DNA of 64,000 nucleotides from Anarhynchus alexandrinus (Eukaryota > Chordata > Aves > Charadriiformes > Charadriidae), in assembly GCA_008711295.1 (NCBI GenBank), contig VUYV01000327.1:68428-132427 (forward strand). The letters run 5' to 3'. The notes under the pieces were generated by a model that saw only the letters and a list, made by a program, of their open reading frames with translations, ran no database searches and had not been told where the DNA came from. This document shows positions 49,001 through 59,275 of this stretch, one piece after another; position 1 is the first letter of the stretch, and every line of letters starts with the position of its first letter. A program made the position numbers and the translations under genes.

Positions 49001-51406
49001 ACTGTGGGACAGCTTCTGTTGTGACTGATTAAGCTACTCATGAGAAAGAGACAAATGAGATGGTATATTACATGATAGGGGTCTACAAAATCACAAGAGT
49101 CCTGTCAGAGCACGGCTGCCCTTATGGTCCATACAGTCAAGGCAACGCTGCAGTATTTCCTCATTGCAAACAGAGCCGACCAGAATTTCAGGCAGTGCTA
49201 AAATCTCAGACAGTGTATCACACTGAGGAAAAGCAGGTCTCTCTTTCAGATGCAGGTCCCCTTCCTCTTCCCTCCCTCTTCCTTTTTCCCTCCATCCCCT
49301 TGAAGTTACCTACAAGTAGCTTTTTAATTTTTAAATGGTGGCATGGAGAAAGCCAGCAAAGCAATAAAATAAGGAATTGGCAGTCGCTGATGAATAGGAA
49401 CTAGTTACACGAGTCACCTGCTTTCCAGGGCATGAGGGCTGCCTAATGGTAGACAAGATGCCAAAAGGAATCATTTTGTGCTGATGTATGCTCACTAGGC
49501 CGTCTGATGGACAACAATGCTTCTTCATCATAGCTTACCCTTTGGATAAGATAACTGCTTATTGACCTGTTCTGTATGTTCAGTGAGGATGGTTTATATA
49601 CCCATTTCTAGATTCACATGTTTTCCACCTCCTTGATTCCCCACCTCCTTCCCCAGAGATGCTCAGGGGCAAAATACGTATTCTCCCCTTTACAACTTCA
49701 GAAAAGCAGTCATGAGCTCTGTCTCCCTTTGTTCCCTTCTCCTCACAGACCTTCTCCAATGCTTCCTTCAGAATGGGGATTGGATGGTCCAGCGGTACTG
49801 GTTCAGGATAGCGGGGGCACATCTGCACAGCTTCTGATCTCACTTCCATCACAGACGGGCCTGGAAAACATTTCAAAGGTAGCATATGCAACTTGAATAG
49901 ACACACTAACAAGCTTTAACCTCATCCAACAGTCAGCACTAGCTTTCTTGCTTGTGTTGTCCAAAGCTGAAGGACACTTCTGCATAGGCAAAGAGACAAT
50001 CTTGAATTGTTTCTCTCTCACATAAAACAGGACCTGAAGAGGGCACTGTGCTCTGGTATTGCCTATTCCAACACGGTACAGCACACAGGATGGAGAGAAG
50101 CTGCAGTAGGCTTCAACTGATTCTGCAACCTGGAAGAGTAAGGAACTGGGACTACAAAAGACTCTGTAGGGTACCTGGCAGTGGATTTAGACCCCATGAA
50201 AGTAACCTGCCCATTTCTAGGGAAAGTCTGAGTTTGGCTTCAGGAGGACAGAGTTGTCCCATGCATATTGTAACCTCAGAAAATGGATGTAGAAGTGAAT
50301 TGTGAGTGCTACCTGAAATCTAACACTATAACAACAGCTGATAGGCTGCATACTTAGTCTACTATCTGCCTTCTGAATTAGCTGTATTCTGCATATGCCA
50401 GTGATGTATCTTGAATTTTTGTGGCAGGCAAAGATCTTTAAACTCAGTAAGAGAGGGAAGTCTCTTACTTGGAGGCACTATTTTCCCAGCTGATCCCAAG
50501 GTGGTTAGAAACACAGCTTCTCTGCTCTGTAAGCTGTAAACAAAATGCTTATTTATCTTTTCACTTGCCAACTGAGCATGAAACATTAGAAATACAGATG
50601 AGAAGAGAAAAAAAGCACTATTAAAACTTTGAGATGAATGGGTATGGATAAACAAGAGCCTACAGGCAGCCTCTGATACCCTGTGATAAAAATGCAGGGT
50701 CTGAGATCTTTTCAGACATTGGTCTATGAAGTACCTCTGGCACCTTCACCATGGATTTTATGCCACCTTTGGGCTACTTAAAACTCTGATCCAGTTACAC
50801 TGCATGTATTTCACCCTTGCACATACAGTGCCTTGAGTCTATCTGTTGATAGATCATACATAAGGGAATTTTAGTGTGAATATGGGGCTTGAGCCCATTC
50901 AAAGATCTAAGATTAAGAGAATAGGAAAGGAAGCAAAGCCATAAGCTGAAGCTCATGGTAAGGTGTAAAACAAAATCCATTCTAAACTGGAGTGACTTTT
51001 ACAACAGGATGCTAAAAAACGATAGAGAATGTAAAATAAAATGTCTCCTTGGCATATCATTTAACTTAGGTTAGTGCCAGAAGTAATGGAGCTTCTCTGG
51101 ACACCAGCAGAGTTACCTGGTACTCCATCAACCCAGTGTTCATCTCCTATGTGTCCTTGCACCAGCTAGGAGGAGGTAAATTTGTGTGCTGTTTGGCGAA
51201 ATCGTCTTTGGGTAAAAATGTCCACATGGGGAGAAAGGCATTTGTTGGTCTTACAAATTTATGTGCCAAACCATTGCCACACATAAAGTTGACTACTCAC
51301 TGGGCTCCACCTTGGGCAGGCTGTACTGCCAGAGAAAGCAGCCCGTCATTGCAACAGACAGCAGGAAGAAGAAGATGACCAACACGTGAATCCACTTCAC
51401 CTCCAT
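39114..51406 (-). CDS. LACTBL1: LACTBL1, beta-lactamase-like 1 (six coding exons)
   Basis: The coding segments are 51406-51301, 49860-49751, 46991-46834, 45138-44891, 42008-41903 and 40092-39114. Every intron is GT-AG and the phases match at each junction. The total is 1707 nt, giving 568 residues plus TAA. Residues about 6-28 form a hydrophobic N-terminal helix after a lysine, so a single-pass signal anchor is likely, with the enzyme-like domain outside the cytosol. The domain carries the serine beta-lactamase/PBP motifs S128-V-S-K131 and Y246-S-N248. A 'VTLRRMASQLSGLPR' stretch matches the family pattern ITxxxLLxHTSGLP. The usual H-x-G/K-T-G third motif appears as K385-D-G387. Predicted N-glycosylation sequons include N96-D-T and N109-G-S. 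The physiological substrate of vertebrate LACTBL1 is not established to my knowledge, so hydrolytic activity is inference. The gene name rests on recognising the protein and exon layout. Confidence 0.93.
41308..41440 (-). mobile_element. CR1 tail remnant in LACTBL1 intron 5
   Basis: GGAATCACAGAATCACAGAA followed by TGGTTGGGAAATTATTTCAG is the reverse complement of a CR1 3' end with two tail units. The rest is diverged, and only a short length is recognisable. Confidence 0.55.
41903..42008 (-). CDS. LACTBL1: LACTBL1 coding exon 5
   Basis: The acceptor is GGCACAG|GTCTGCC and the donor is ACCAG|GTCAG. The exon is 106 nt: two bases completing Gly208, then 34 codons and two bases of Arg243. It encodes LPRRLRSTSLLWKGNTQEAL and then ALLKDDVLVADPGT. 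It supplies the conserved 'SGLP' tail and the segment leading to the Y-S-N motif, which begins just after the next junction. Confidence 0.92.
42009..44890 (-). other. LACTBL1 intron 4
   Basis: This intron lies between coding exons 4 and 5, with GT-AG ends. It contains an A-run near 43605 and no recognisable gene. I did not identify a mobile element in it. Confidence 0.8.
44891..45138 (-). CDS. LACTBL1: LACTBL1 coding exon 4 (SxxK nucleophile motif)
   Basis: The acceptor is CTTAACAG|AATTGCC and the donor is CTCTCAG|GTAAGAC. The exon is 248 nt. It opens with I126-A-S-V-S-K131, the serine nucleophile and lysine general-base motif of class C beta-lactamases, DD-peptidases and their eukaryotic relatives. 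Next comes a helix of the type FPTIMLYKMWEEGK and then LDDPLERY, both typical of the family. A LACTBL1-like insert, NPLGRLKESEQ to KGSIPLKPS, precedes the SQLSG element. Confidence 0.93.
45828..45901 (+). pseudogene. tRNA-Asn(GTT)-derived head of the SINE
   Basis: The acceptor stem GTCTCTG (45828-45834) pairs with CAGGGAC (45894-45900). The anticodon loop is CTGTTAA, with GTT at 45862-45864. The A box lies at 45835-45846 (TAGCACGATTGG) and the B box at 45880-45890 (GGTTTGATCCC). The T-stem GGTGG/CCACC and the D-stem still pair, but the anticodon stem TTCAG/CCAAA has two C/A mismatches. It is therefore not a working tRNA. Most differences from the tRNA-Asn form I expect are transitions, consistent with CpG decay. 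Confidence 0.85.
45828..45995 (+). mobile_element. tRNA-Asn-headed SINE with CR1-type 3' tail
   Basis: The 5' part (45828-45901) is a 74-nt tRNA-Asn-like sequence with recognisable RNA polymerase III A and B boxes. A short linker follows. Then a segment from about 45925 matches the CR1 3' end: GGAACTAGCTGACCTTTAAG and CCATTCTGTGATTCTGTGAT. This chimeric layout is that of a tRNA-derived SINE mobilised by the CR1 machinery, as known in principle for bird tRNA-CR1 SINEs. It sits in LACTBL1 intron 3, opposite to the gene. No target-site duplication is evident, which is usual for CR1-type insertion. The alternative is a decayed tRNA lying next to a CR1 tail by chance. Confidence 0.8.
46834..46991 (-). 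CDS. LACTBL1: LACTBL1 coding exon 3 (start of beta-lactamase fold)
   Basis: The acceptor is CTCCAG|GTAGACACG and the donor is TACAG|GTGAGG. The exon is 158 nt, phase 0 at the start, with two bases left over. It encodes residues 73-124. The segment GLPAMSAIVIYNDTVLWTG resembles the first beta-strands of serine beta-lactamase family proteins, which usually read 'G-x-P-G-x-x-x-x-V-x-x-x-G'. Two predicted glycosylation sequons, NDT and NGS, fit an extracytosolic domain. Confidence 0.9.
48590..49190 (+). mobile_element. Ancient CR1/L3-like fragment in LACTBL1 intron 2
   Basis: The order of short matches is that of old amniote CR1/L3 elements. GAAATTCAATGCAGATAAAG comes first, then GGGGCTATGATGGAGGCTCC. 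ATAAATCCCTGACCCACTTG follows, with 'CACCTTGAATACTGTATGCA' corresponding to HLEYCVQ. GAGCTGGAAAAGATTCAAAG (LEKIQ) and GTCTACAAAATCACAAGAGT come last. No frame stays open. Confidence 0.6.
49751..49860 (-). CDS. LACTBL1: LACTBL1 coding exon 2
   Basis: The acceptor TTTTCCAG precedes GCCCGTC, and the donor is GAGAAG|GTCTGT. The exon is 110 nt: two bases that complete Ser36, then 36 codons (residues 37-72, PSVMEVRSEA... to KEALEK). It forms the linker between the membrane stalk and the catalytic fold, rich in Pro and charged residues. Its phase 0 end joins exon 3 exactly at the VDTMLRQKI segment. Confidence 0.88.
51301..51406 (-). CDS. LACTBL1: LACTBL1 coding exon 1 (start codon, membrane anchor)
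   Basis: The ATG is at 51406-51404, and the exon encodes 35 complete codons plus one base. It begins MEVKWIHVLV and continues through a run of F, L, V and A residues to CFLWQYSLPKVEP. This is a short cytosolic tail, a hydrophobic span and a stalk. The donor is A|GTGAGT at 51301/51300. The leftover A joins GC of exon 2 to make Ser36. Upstream, an acceptor-like TTACAG ends at 51446, so 51407-51445 is probably 5' UTR and a further non-coding exon is implied. This is the only ATG I see in a sensible context. Confidence 0.88.
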
Positions 51407-51445
51407 AACTGTGAGCTTGAGGAGGCTCCGGCTGCTGGATGCCTG

Positions 51446-54400
51446 CTGTAAGCAGAAAAGATATGGTCTTGGAGAGAGAAAAACTGCCTCTCATGCATAT
51501 CAGCTAGGCAAAAGAAGCACACTACATTGGAGAATAAAGCTGCTGCAAGGACGTGGACTAATTCCAGTACTATTGAGGCACCAGAGCTGGTCATACCAGA
51601 CCACATTGAAACAACTGGAACCAGAGATGACTCCTTGTTTTCCAATGACCCCTGCAAGACATTACTCTCCAGCCATGTTAGTTCTTGTAGAAGAAAACCA
51701 TCCCCTCCTTTTGCCTTTTTCCCTCCCTGCAGGTGAACCTCATCAGCCCAGGCTGGCAGGATTCTCTGTTACAGCTCTCATTTCCTCCCTTCTAAACTGA
51801 CGTGACTTATTCCTGGATGTCTTTCCAACCCCTTTTATCCAGAGTCCAGCATCTGTTCATGGCAGCCAGATCATCTGAGCAGATCCAGCTTTTATAGATG
51901 AGTGATGGATTTTTTCACCATGTACTACCCTTACCCTTCTATTTTGTGCCTGTAATTCCCATTATATCGTGTACCATCTGTAAGCTTGGCATTTACAGAT
52001 GCCATGTTTTGGAAAACTGGCAGATATTTAGGGTTTGTGCAGCTCTCACAACACTGGAGACCATTCAGGTTGGTGATATTATCATATAAATGTGGAAGAA
52101 AAACAAGGAATAGATGACAAATGATTAGGTGCCTAGGCATGAGCTGTGCTCTTTCACTGACTGTAGGAGGTCAATAGGGTGCTTTTGAAAGTTTGGCAAT
52201 TAACGTTATAAAACATGTGGCCTGCCATTTGCATCTAGTATGGTCCACATTCCAAAGCTGTTTCAGGTTGTCTGGACTGACTTGTAGGACAGACAGGCTA
52301 AATTAGATTTCCACATGTCCCTTTTCTTCTTTTTTTTTGAGATACGGGATAGTTCATGCAAGATCTTCTACAAGTCAGCTGACCCTTGTCACTCACAACA
52401 AGGGAATCGGCAGAGCCACTTGCAGACTTGCACATTGTTCTGTGGCTCTGTAAGGATCCAGCCGGGGAACCTAGCCCCTGCTGAAACTCTACTTTGCAAT
52501 TCCGCTTTCTCTACAGTAACAGAAATACGTCACAATTATTTCTGAAGCCCTTTAGCCTGTTCAGACATTCCCACATAGCTTTCTGAAGGCAGCTTACTTC
52601 AAATTCTTCCATAATGTAATTAAGACTTCAAGGATAGCTTAAGACCATACAGGTGTCTGCAGACTCACTCAGACCTGAGCCTGCCAGAGCACACATGCAG
52701 TCCATATTCCAGCTATCAGACTAAGCGACATATGTTCCTAAATAGGGCAATGCCATTTTGACACTGAAACCGGCTTGGTTTAGATATACACAACCTGATA
52801 CTGTGCCTTAGTAGGCAGGAGATCATATCCACACGAGGAGAAACCTGTGTATTGAGAACTCTTTAATCACCCCCATGCTGGCAGGCTTCAGTTTATACTG
52901 AAGGACGTTGCCTAGAGCTGCAATGAGATGCTGTTTTCCTGCAGCAAGGAGTGGGATGCCTCTTTGCCCTGGAATAGTCATGGGGTGAATTTCTTGGATT
53001 TAGTCCCATCATAATAAAGTGACTCCCAAACCAACTTGCAGTTCCTCTGACCATTTTTCTGCCTCTTTCCTTGCTTCACCGAGAAGCCCTGATTCCTCGG
53101 TCCTTAAGAGCAGAGTGAAAGGAAACGATTTTCACCTCATCCTGTGAACTCCAGACTCCCTAGACCACTAACCAAGGACCCAAAGATACCAACGCTGAAC
53201 GCTTATCCTTTAGTCCAAACTCTCCTTTACCTTTTGCAGATGATGAGTGCCCCGAATGTCTCTTTCATTCTCTGACCCATAACCTAGTGGCAAAGCAATG
53301 AACCGTGGTGATGCTACGAAACTGGAGACATGGATCTCTCTTTTATTGACAGGGCGCCAAATGTGCAAAAGTGTGAGAAATATTCATCACCCCGGGGAGA
53401 AGCTCTACCCTCTAAGCTACCTTTTAAGAAAAATACCACTCTTTCCCTGTACCTGGGAGACTGTCAGACAAACAGATGGATAGATACCTACAAACAGACT
53501 CCTCACGCTTCCCGCTCCAGGACCTGTCTGGTTTCACCTCCCTTTCAGCTGATTTCTCCATCTCACATGCATTGCTCAGTGACCGTCACTGCTAACAGCG
53601 TAAACATAGCAAGGCAGGGGGAAGGAGGCTACCGAGCACTTAGACACATACAAATGAATGCAAACACATGCAGGAACAAGTACACACAGCTTCCCATGGG
53701 TGGGTTAGCTGTATGCCTCGTTCTTTTCCCCTCTGAACTTTGAAAAATCGGGGGTGGGGGGAGAAATGGGATTTCAAATAGACCACCCCTGTCCCACCGT
53801 GCTCACCTAGGCAGACTACCACAGAATCCGTGAGCTGCTCTGCCAGAGACACAGCCCAACACCCCTTAGGGAGAGCCAGAAAGAGCCTCAGTCCCCTGCA
53901 CATACCATCGCCAGAAGTCGTCTCAGTCCCAGGGGCTGTTGTCAGGCATCCCAGCGTGTCCATTCCATAACAAACCCACACCACCTGATCTCAGCCTCGG
54001 TAAGGCAGGAGCAGAGTGCCTTGCCATGCTCCTAAATGCAGCTGTGTATCATGGGCAGGTGCTGCTCAGTCACTCCGACTGAAATGGCCGTTTTTAGCTC
54101 CCCAGCAGTTCTGCTTGGAGTTTCCCTGTCCATTTGACCCATTCAGACCCTCCAGAAAGCGCTGCTGACCTCCCCTGGGCAAGGAGATTAAGCGACAGGG
54201 ACAGAATGGCATTTGCTCTCAGGAAAGTGCCTGAGAGATTGAATGTTAATTCTTCCTAATGCTTCTCTACCATGTGTGTGAATCACAGCTGAAATCATGA
54301 GGGCTTCGCAATCTATTTATAGCAGCTTCATCTCCTCCTGACATCTGAACAGGAGGCGATTAACTCACGAGATGGACAGCCCCTGCTTGCCTCCGGCTGG

Positions 54401-56759
54401 CCGTCCCTGGGCGGGCTTGGGAGGGGGCAGGCTGAGCTGTTTGCGTGAAGAGGAGGTGGGGGAGCTTAAACCAGGAGCTCAGGCACTCTCTGGGCTTAAT
54501 CTTGAACAGCCTTCTGGAGTTCCCCCGCAGTGACAGACAAGGGAGTCATTCCCAGCTAACAGGCTCGCTTAGACATAGATGGAGCTGGTATTTTCTTTCC
54601 CCTTAGCTACTGGGGACCCTGAAGGATGGTGGAAGGTTATGATTTGCAGGAGGTGAGCCTTACCCGCAGCTGTAACCCATCCATGGCTGCTCAGAAGTCT
54701 CTTCTCATCCCCCTCTTCTCATCCCCTGCGCTGCCTGTTCCCACAAACAACAGGCTTATAAAACCCTGTGATGAAGAGAAACAAAAGGTTAGTGCAGCAA
54801 AAAAATGGAGTCAGAGCAGAGGGAAGCCCAGAGTAACAAAGCCCAGCTCAGATAAGCAGAGCAGCAGGGAGGGACTGGTTTCAGGTAGGGAGATAAATCA
54901 CAGTGCCCACATGAGATAATTCCCCAGTAACATTTTCCTTCCTCTACCTCTGGTTTGTCAGCACTTTGTGTTTACTGCAAACCCATGGCCATCCTCACCT
55001 CACCTCCCAAACACAAAGAACTGGAGCTTTGAGACCTTCAGGGCTGACACATTTCCATTGTGCCAGCTCTGCAGGGTCCTTCCAGCCCTCTCCCTGGCTT
55101 CTCAGCCTTGCTCCCTCTGCACAACACCACCACCCTCCTTAGTCTTGGGAATCACAGGCACAGCCAAGAAACCATATGACCGATTTGGAAGCGCCAAGGT
55201 AATGGCATGGCTGCCACATCTCCCATAAAACCTCCCTCTTATCTTGCTACCTGGCATTGATAATTCAATAGGTAACCCCCCCCCCATAAGAGCTCTTACC
55301 AGCCTTGCTGCTACCGTCCAGCTTCAAGTGCTGATGAATTTGGGGCTGTCCTGGAGCTGCAGATGTTAAGAGCATCTGAAGCACTAATCCCTACAGTCAG
55401 CCTCTCTGAGCACAGATTAATCGGCCATGCCTCACCCCTCCTCGAACAATGCAGCATCTGTCCAGGAATGCAGCCAAACGGGAGTATTGCTGGTGATTTC
55501 ATGGGTCAAACATTCCAGCAGAGTGGAAAATGGGGAGCTGGGGAGGAGGGTATCCTTAACACACTGTGAGCTGGAAATATTAATAATGAACTGCCATTAT
55601 CATGTAAAGTACATTATAAATACTCTCCAAAGCGGAGGGCACAGTCATGCCCCCAGTTATGCACCAAATCCATGTAAACCCCAGCCTCAGGGGTCCTGCC
55701 ATCCTATTGCTTTCTTCAGATGTTCACAAGTAAGAATAGTCTCTTCAATACCATCTCTTCATTTCAATATCTCCAGTAGTGGTCCAGGCTCTGACAGTGC
55801 TCAAAATGCTGAAGTGGAGCCTATGTAGCAATATGCCTGTGCCCCAGAATTGTGCCCAAATTTTGCTGAACAAGGCTGCAGACAACCTGCTAACTAATTT
55901 GAGTAGATCAAGCTCTTCACAGTTTTGTTGATGCTCATTTCTAGGATCTCCTATTTCCTTCTGTCCCTTCTACCAACTTTCCCAGGTTTTCCTTCACAGT
56001 CTGTGCAGTCTTCCTTCAAAGCCAAAGAGAAGAAGGGCACATCAGTAACTCATGCTCTTTACATTTTACAGATTGTCATCCCATTCCTTCTTCATTTTCC
56101 CCCCATTTTTGCAGAGTTCATAAAAAAATAGAGGTTTTTAGTCTCCAACTCAGTGTGATTTGCAGCAATTCACTCGCTGTCCCTGTATTTCTTGACCTTC
56201 TCTCTGAGAGCCTTTGGCTCGGTGCTTCCCCTCCAGAAAAGGACCTGTGCACCCATAAGCATGATGGAGTCTCAGTCTTTCCTAGCTCAGCAGTGCTTCA
56301 TAAGTTTCACTTTCATGTTTTTCAGTCCCTTTTCATGTTTTTCAGCCAACTGAATGGCCTTCCACTGGCTCAGGGAAGAGCCCCATCATAGAGAAACCTC
56401 AAAATGTGGCAGAAGAAAAGTAAGAAGAGCTTGTGCCCACTCTGTCCTGAGCAGGTTTGCAGGACAGTCTCTCTCTCCTGGGCTCCTCCCTCAGAGCAAC
56501 CCTCTGACCCAGAGAGCCTCAACCAAGAAGGTAAAGAGCAATTGCCTCCCTGCTGCCCAATCGAGCATATACTGCACATAATTGACTGCACACAAAAGAT
56601 TTTGTGTTTTGTGACGCCAGTTACAGCCAAGCAACATAGCTCCGGGATGCAGAGGTCAACCCATGAAATAACTTTGACCTGGAAGCACCCGGGAGCCCAG
56701 CAGGATAGGGACTGACCAAACCAGACAGCTGTCCAAGGGCTTTTTAGGCTTCTCCAACC
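51446..56759. other. Upstream region of LACTBL1
   Basis: It probably contains 5' non-coding exon(s) and the promoter of the minus-strand LACTBL1. A GC-richer patch with the TATA-like box lies around 53900-54560. There are no other recognisable coding exons. Confidence 0.5.
54313..54321 (-). promoter_or_regulatory. TATA-like box upstream of LACTBL1 (candidate promoter)
   Basis: On the minus strand this reads TATAAATAG, a full match to the TATA-box consensus, 2.9 kb upstream of the LACTBL1 ATG. The acceptor at 51446 shows that an upstream non-coding exon is likely. A donor-like GCGATG|GTATGT occurs on the minus strand near 53909. Isolated TATA-like words are common, so this is only a candidate. 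Confidence 0.25.
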
Positions 56760-57558
56760 CCTCAGCAGCAAATTGACGCGAGGCCCCGCGCAGGTGGCCA
56801 GACCACCCTGGTAGACGGTCTGGCTGCATCCCTCTGTGTCCAGCTCATCTGTGGTCATCCACTCACAGGCGCTTTGCGGTGCCGCTCACAGGTGCTTTGC
56901 TGCGGGGCAGGCTGTCCCTGGAGCCGTGAGCCTCTACAGGCCATGGGCGACTCGTGGCCAGAGTAGATATTCCTTGCAGCCTGTGGAAAGGACCACGCCG
57001 GAGCGGATATTCGCACAGCAGCCCCTGGGGGAACCACTTCAGAGCAAACGGATACTCCTGAAGAAAATGCAGCCCCTGAAGGACCCACACTGGAGGAGGT
57101 TTTCCTGAAGGTCTGCAGCCTGTGGGGATCCCATGCTGGAGCACAGGAAAGGTGAGGAGGAAGGAGTGGCTGAGAGAAACCACTCCGTACTGACCTTGAT
57201 CCCCTGCCCACGATCACCCCTGCACCAATTTTGGGCAGGGTGAAGTGAAGGAGTGAAACTGAGTCTGGGAAAGGGAGGAAGGCAAGGTGTTGGTTTAATG
57301 TTTCTCTCTTTGTTTCCCACTACCCAAATTTGTAACTACATTAAATATTAATTGGCAATAAATGAAGTTACTTTTCCCCCAATTGCGTCTGTTTTGCCTG
57401 CAACAGTAACTCATAAGTGACTTCCCTGTCTCTATCTCGACACACAAGCTTTCTCGTGCTTGTCTTTTTCCTATTTGCTCCCCCTTTCCTGCTGAGGGAG
57501 GAGGATGAGTGGGCAGCTGGGTGGGATTTTTTCTGTTAGCCAAGGCTAACTCACCACA
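56760..57558 (+). mobile_element. Endogenous retrovirus LTR (probable solo LTR)
   Basis: The right part has LTR hallmarks. An AATAAA lies at 57357-57362 in an AT-rich stretch (CATTAAATATTAATTGGCAA), followed by a GTCTGTTTTGCCTG, TCTATCTCGACACACAAG and GCTGAGGGAGGAGGATGAG series that I associate with bird ERVL-type LTRs. It ends in CACCACA near 57558. The left part holds tandem units starting CAGCC. I see no gag, pol or env sequence nearby, so a solo LTR is likely. The 5' boundary is approximate and no target duplication was confirmed. Confidence 0.65.
56977..57155 (+). repeat. Four diverged tandem units of about 42-51 bp inside the LTR
   Basis: Units begin near 56977, 57019, 57070 and 57116 with CAGCCTGTGG, CAGCCCCTGG, CAGCCCCTGA and CAGCCTGTGG. 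Each continues with a GGA-CC-CA-(G/C)-(C/T)TGGAG-like core; the core is weakest in unit 2. The units sit upstream of the LTR polyadenylation signal. Confidence 0.6.
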
Positions 57559-58828
57559 TGGGCATAAGGAAAAGCTCTCCCATATGACTTTTTCCTAGTA
57601 CGGTTCTGCAGTATCTCTGCCTTGAAGGGTATTCCTGCCACTTTCCTGCCATAGGCAGGAAAAGAAGATGCACTGAGAGGTCTTCAGGAAGCTCTCAGCT
57701 GCTGCCCAGGCCACTGCTTCAGAGCAGATCCCTATACAGAGAACTCTCCAGGGTTTGGTTTTGCTGGCTAGCAGGGACTGATGTGAAGTTTTGTGCTCAG
57801 AGGTGTGCTGGCTCCTAGACTGGGAGAAAAAGCACCTCTGAGCTATTCCTTTATCTACAGAGTAAACAGGCCCAGTGACTGGGCGGTGAATAATCGTGTC
57901 TCCGTGAAGTATAGCAGTGAAACAGAAACAGAAGTTGTCTGGGTGAAATTTTACCCAAAATACTTGCACAACCTGAAGTGAAACAGTCTGAGTGGATGAA
58001 CCAGGTCCTCATGTATGAGTAACTTAAAGAGCAAGAAGGAATTACAAAATGAACTGAGACAGGCTCTTGAATGAATGGTCCAGGAGCGCAGAGAGCGTGT
58101 TTCAGGGACGTGGGCTCAGCCGCACTGTCATCTTGTTATTGGGCTGTCAGTCTTTCAGCAGTGACAAAGGGGAAGCTGCAGCAGGAAAAGCAATTGGCAG
58201 CTCTAATTGCCCTCCTCGCAACACCAGCCTTTGAAGCAGCGTGGGGGTGAAGGGGGATTTTCCCCCTTCCACAGTCCCACATTGCAGAGCTCAGCCAGGG
58301 ACTCTGTTGTCCCACTGGGCGTCCTTTGTGTCCTACTGGGCACCATTGTCAGACTTTCTGTCCCATTACCAGCTGGTTCATTTTCTTGATAGTTTTGTAT
58401 GGTTGAAGTGAGCTTTGAAAGTCAAAAGATAGAGCAGAGTGCCAAATGGGCTCCAGCTGCACTTTCTTGTATCCAGGCATGCTAGCAACGGTGTGGACTT
58501 GGATGGTTATGGTGGGGGTGGCCAGCGTTGCTGTTTGCTGGCATTGTCCAGCTCAGGAATTCAGGAGGCAAGAGTCAGAAGCCTCAGAAGAAATATTCAC
58601 TATTGGAGACAGCCGGGGCATGTTTTCAAAGGTTTCTCCAAAATAAGTAGTACACTCTTTTTGCTGTTTTGTTTAGCAAGTCATATTCCCACGAACCCAA
58701 GATTTGGGAATTTATTGAAAAACTGTTTATCATCAGATTTGTGGTAAAATCAAATAAAAGTCTATAGAAACTGAGACTGCTGATACGTATTACATATAGG
58801 ATATACTAGATTATGTTCCATGAGGATT
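57559..58828. other. Non-coding DNA between LTR-like blocks
   Basis: Only short frames without domains are present, and no repeat family is recognised. Confidence 0.5.
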
Positions 58829-59275
58829 TGTCAGGGCCCTGAGGCATTAATGGCCCAGACCAGCCTCAACTGGAGCCTCTACCTGCACGCCTTACCTGTT
58901 GGCCCAAAGGGCAGAATTTAAGCTCAAGACTTGAGCCTTTAGTCCTTGCCTGAGATATGCTGTAAGACTGCTGGTCCCCAGTGCAGCCATGCCCATTCCC
59001 ATGCCTGGCTGTGGACTCCACTGATCCTGACCCTGACATGTGGATTGACATTGGACCTGCCTCATCAACACCAGCTTCTCCGATGATGGATACTCTTGAT
59101 TGAACCTGGCCATGGTGTCTGGTGCTGCTCTGCTCACCTTGCTTGGGTACTGCAGGGCTGGATCCTGGCTGGTGATGTCCCTGCCCTGCTGGCCATGTTA
59201 TTGCCCTCGGCTGCTGACTCCCCATCCCGCAGGAAGCAGACAGCCCTTTTGCTCCCCGACGAGAGTAAACGCCTT
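58829..59275 (+). mobile_element. Possible second LTR or other interspersed repeat
   Basis: The block starts TGTCAGGGCCCTGAGGCATT and has a base composition unlike its AT-richer flanks. It includes GACATGTGGATTGACATTGG, CTTGATTGAACCTGGCCATG and CTGGATCCTGGCTGGTGATG. I have the impression of a bird LTR family but cannot name it. The 3' end and target duplication are not established. The overlapping open frames look incidental. Confidence 0.3.

Noticed and set aside
49580..49750. Extension of the LACTBL1 exon 2 frame downstream of the donor
   Set aside because: A GT donor at 49750 joins exon 3 exactly in phase; the extension reads on into intron without family resemblance.
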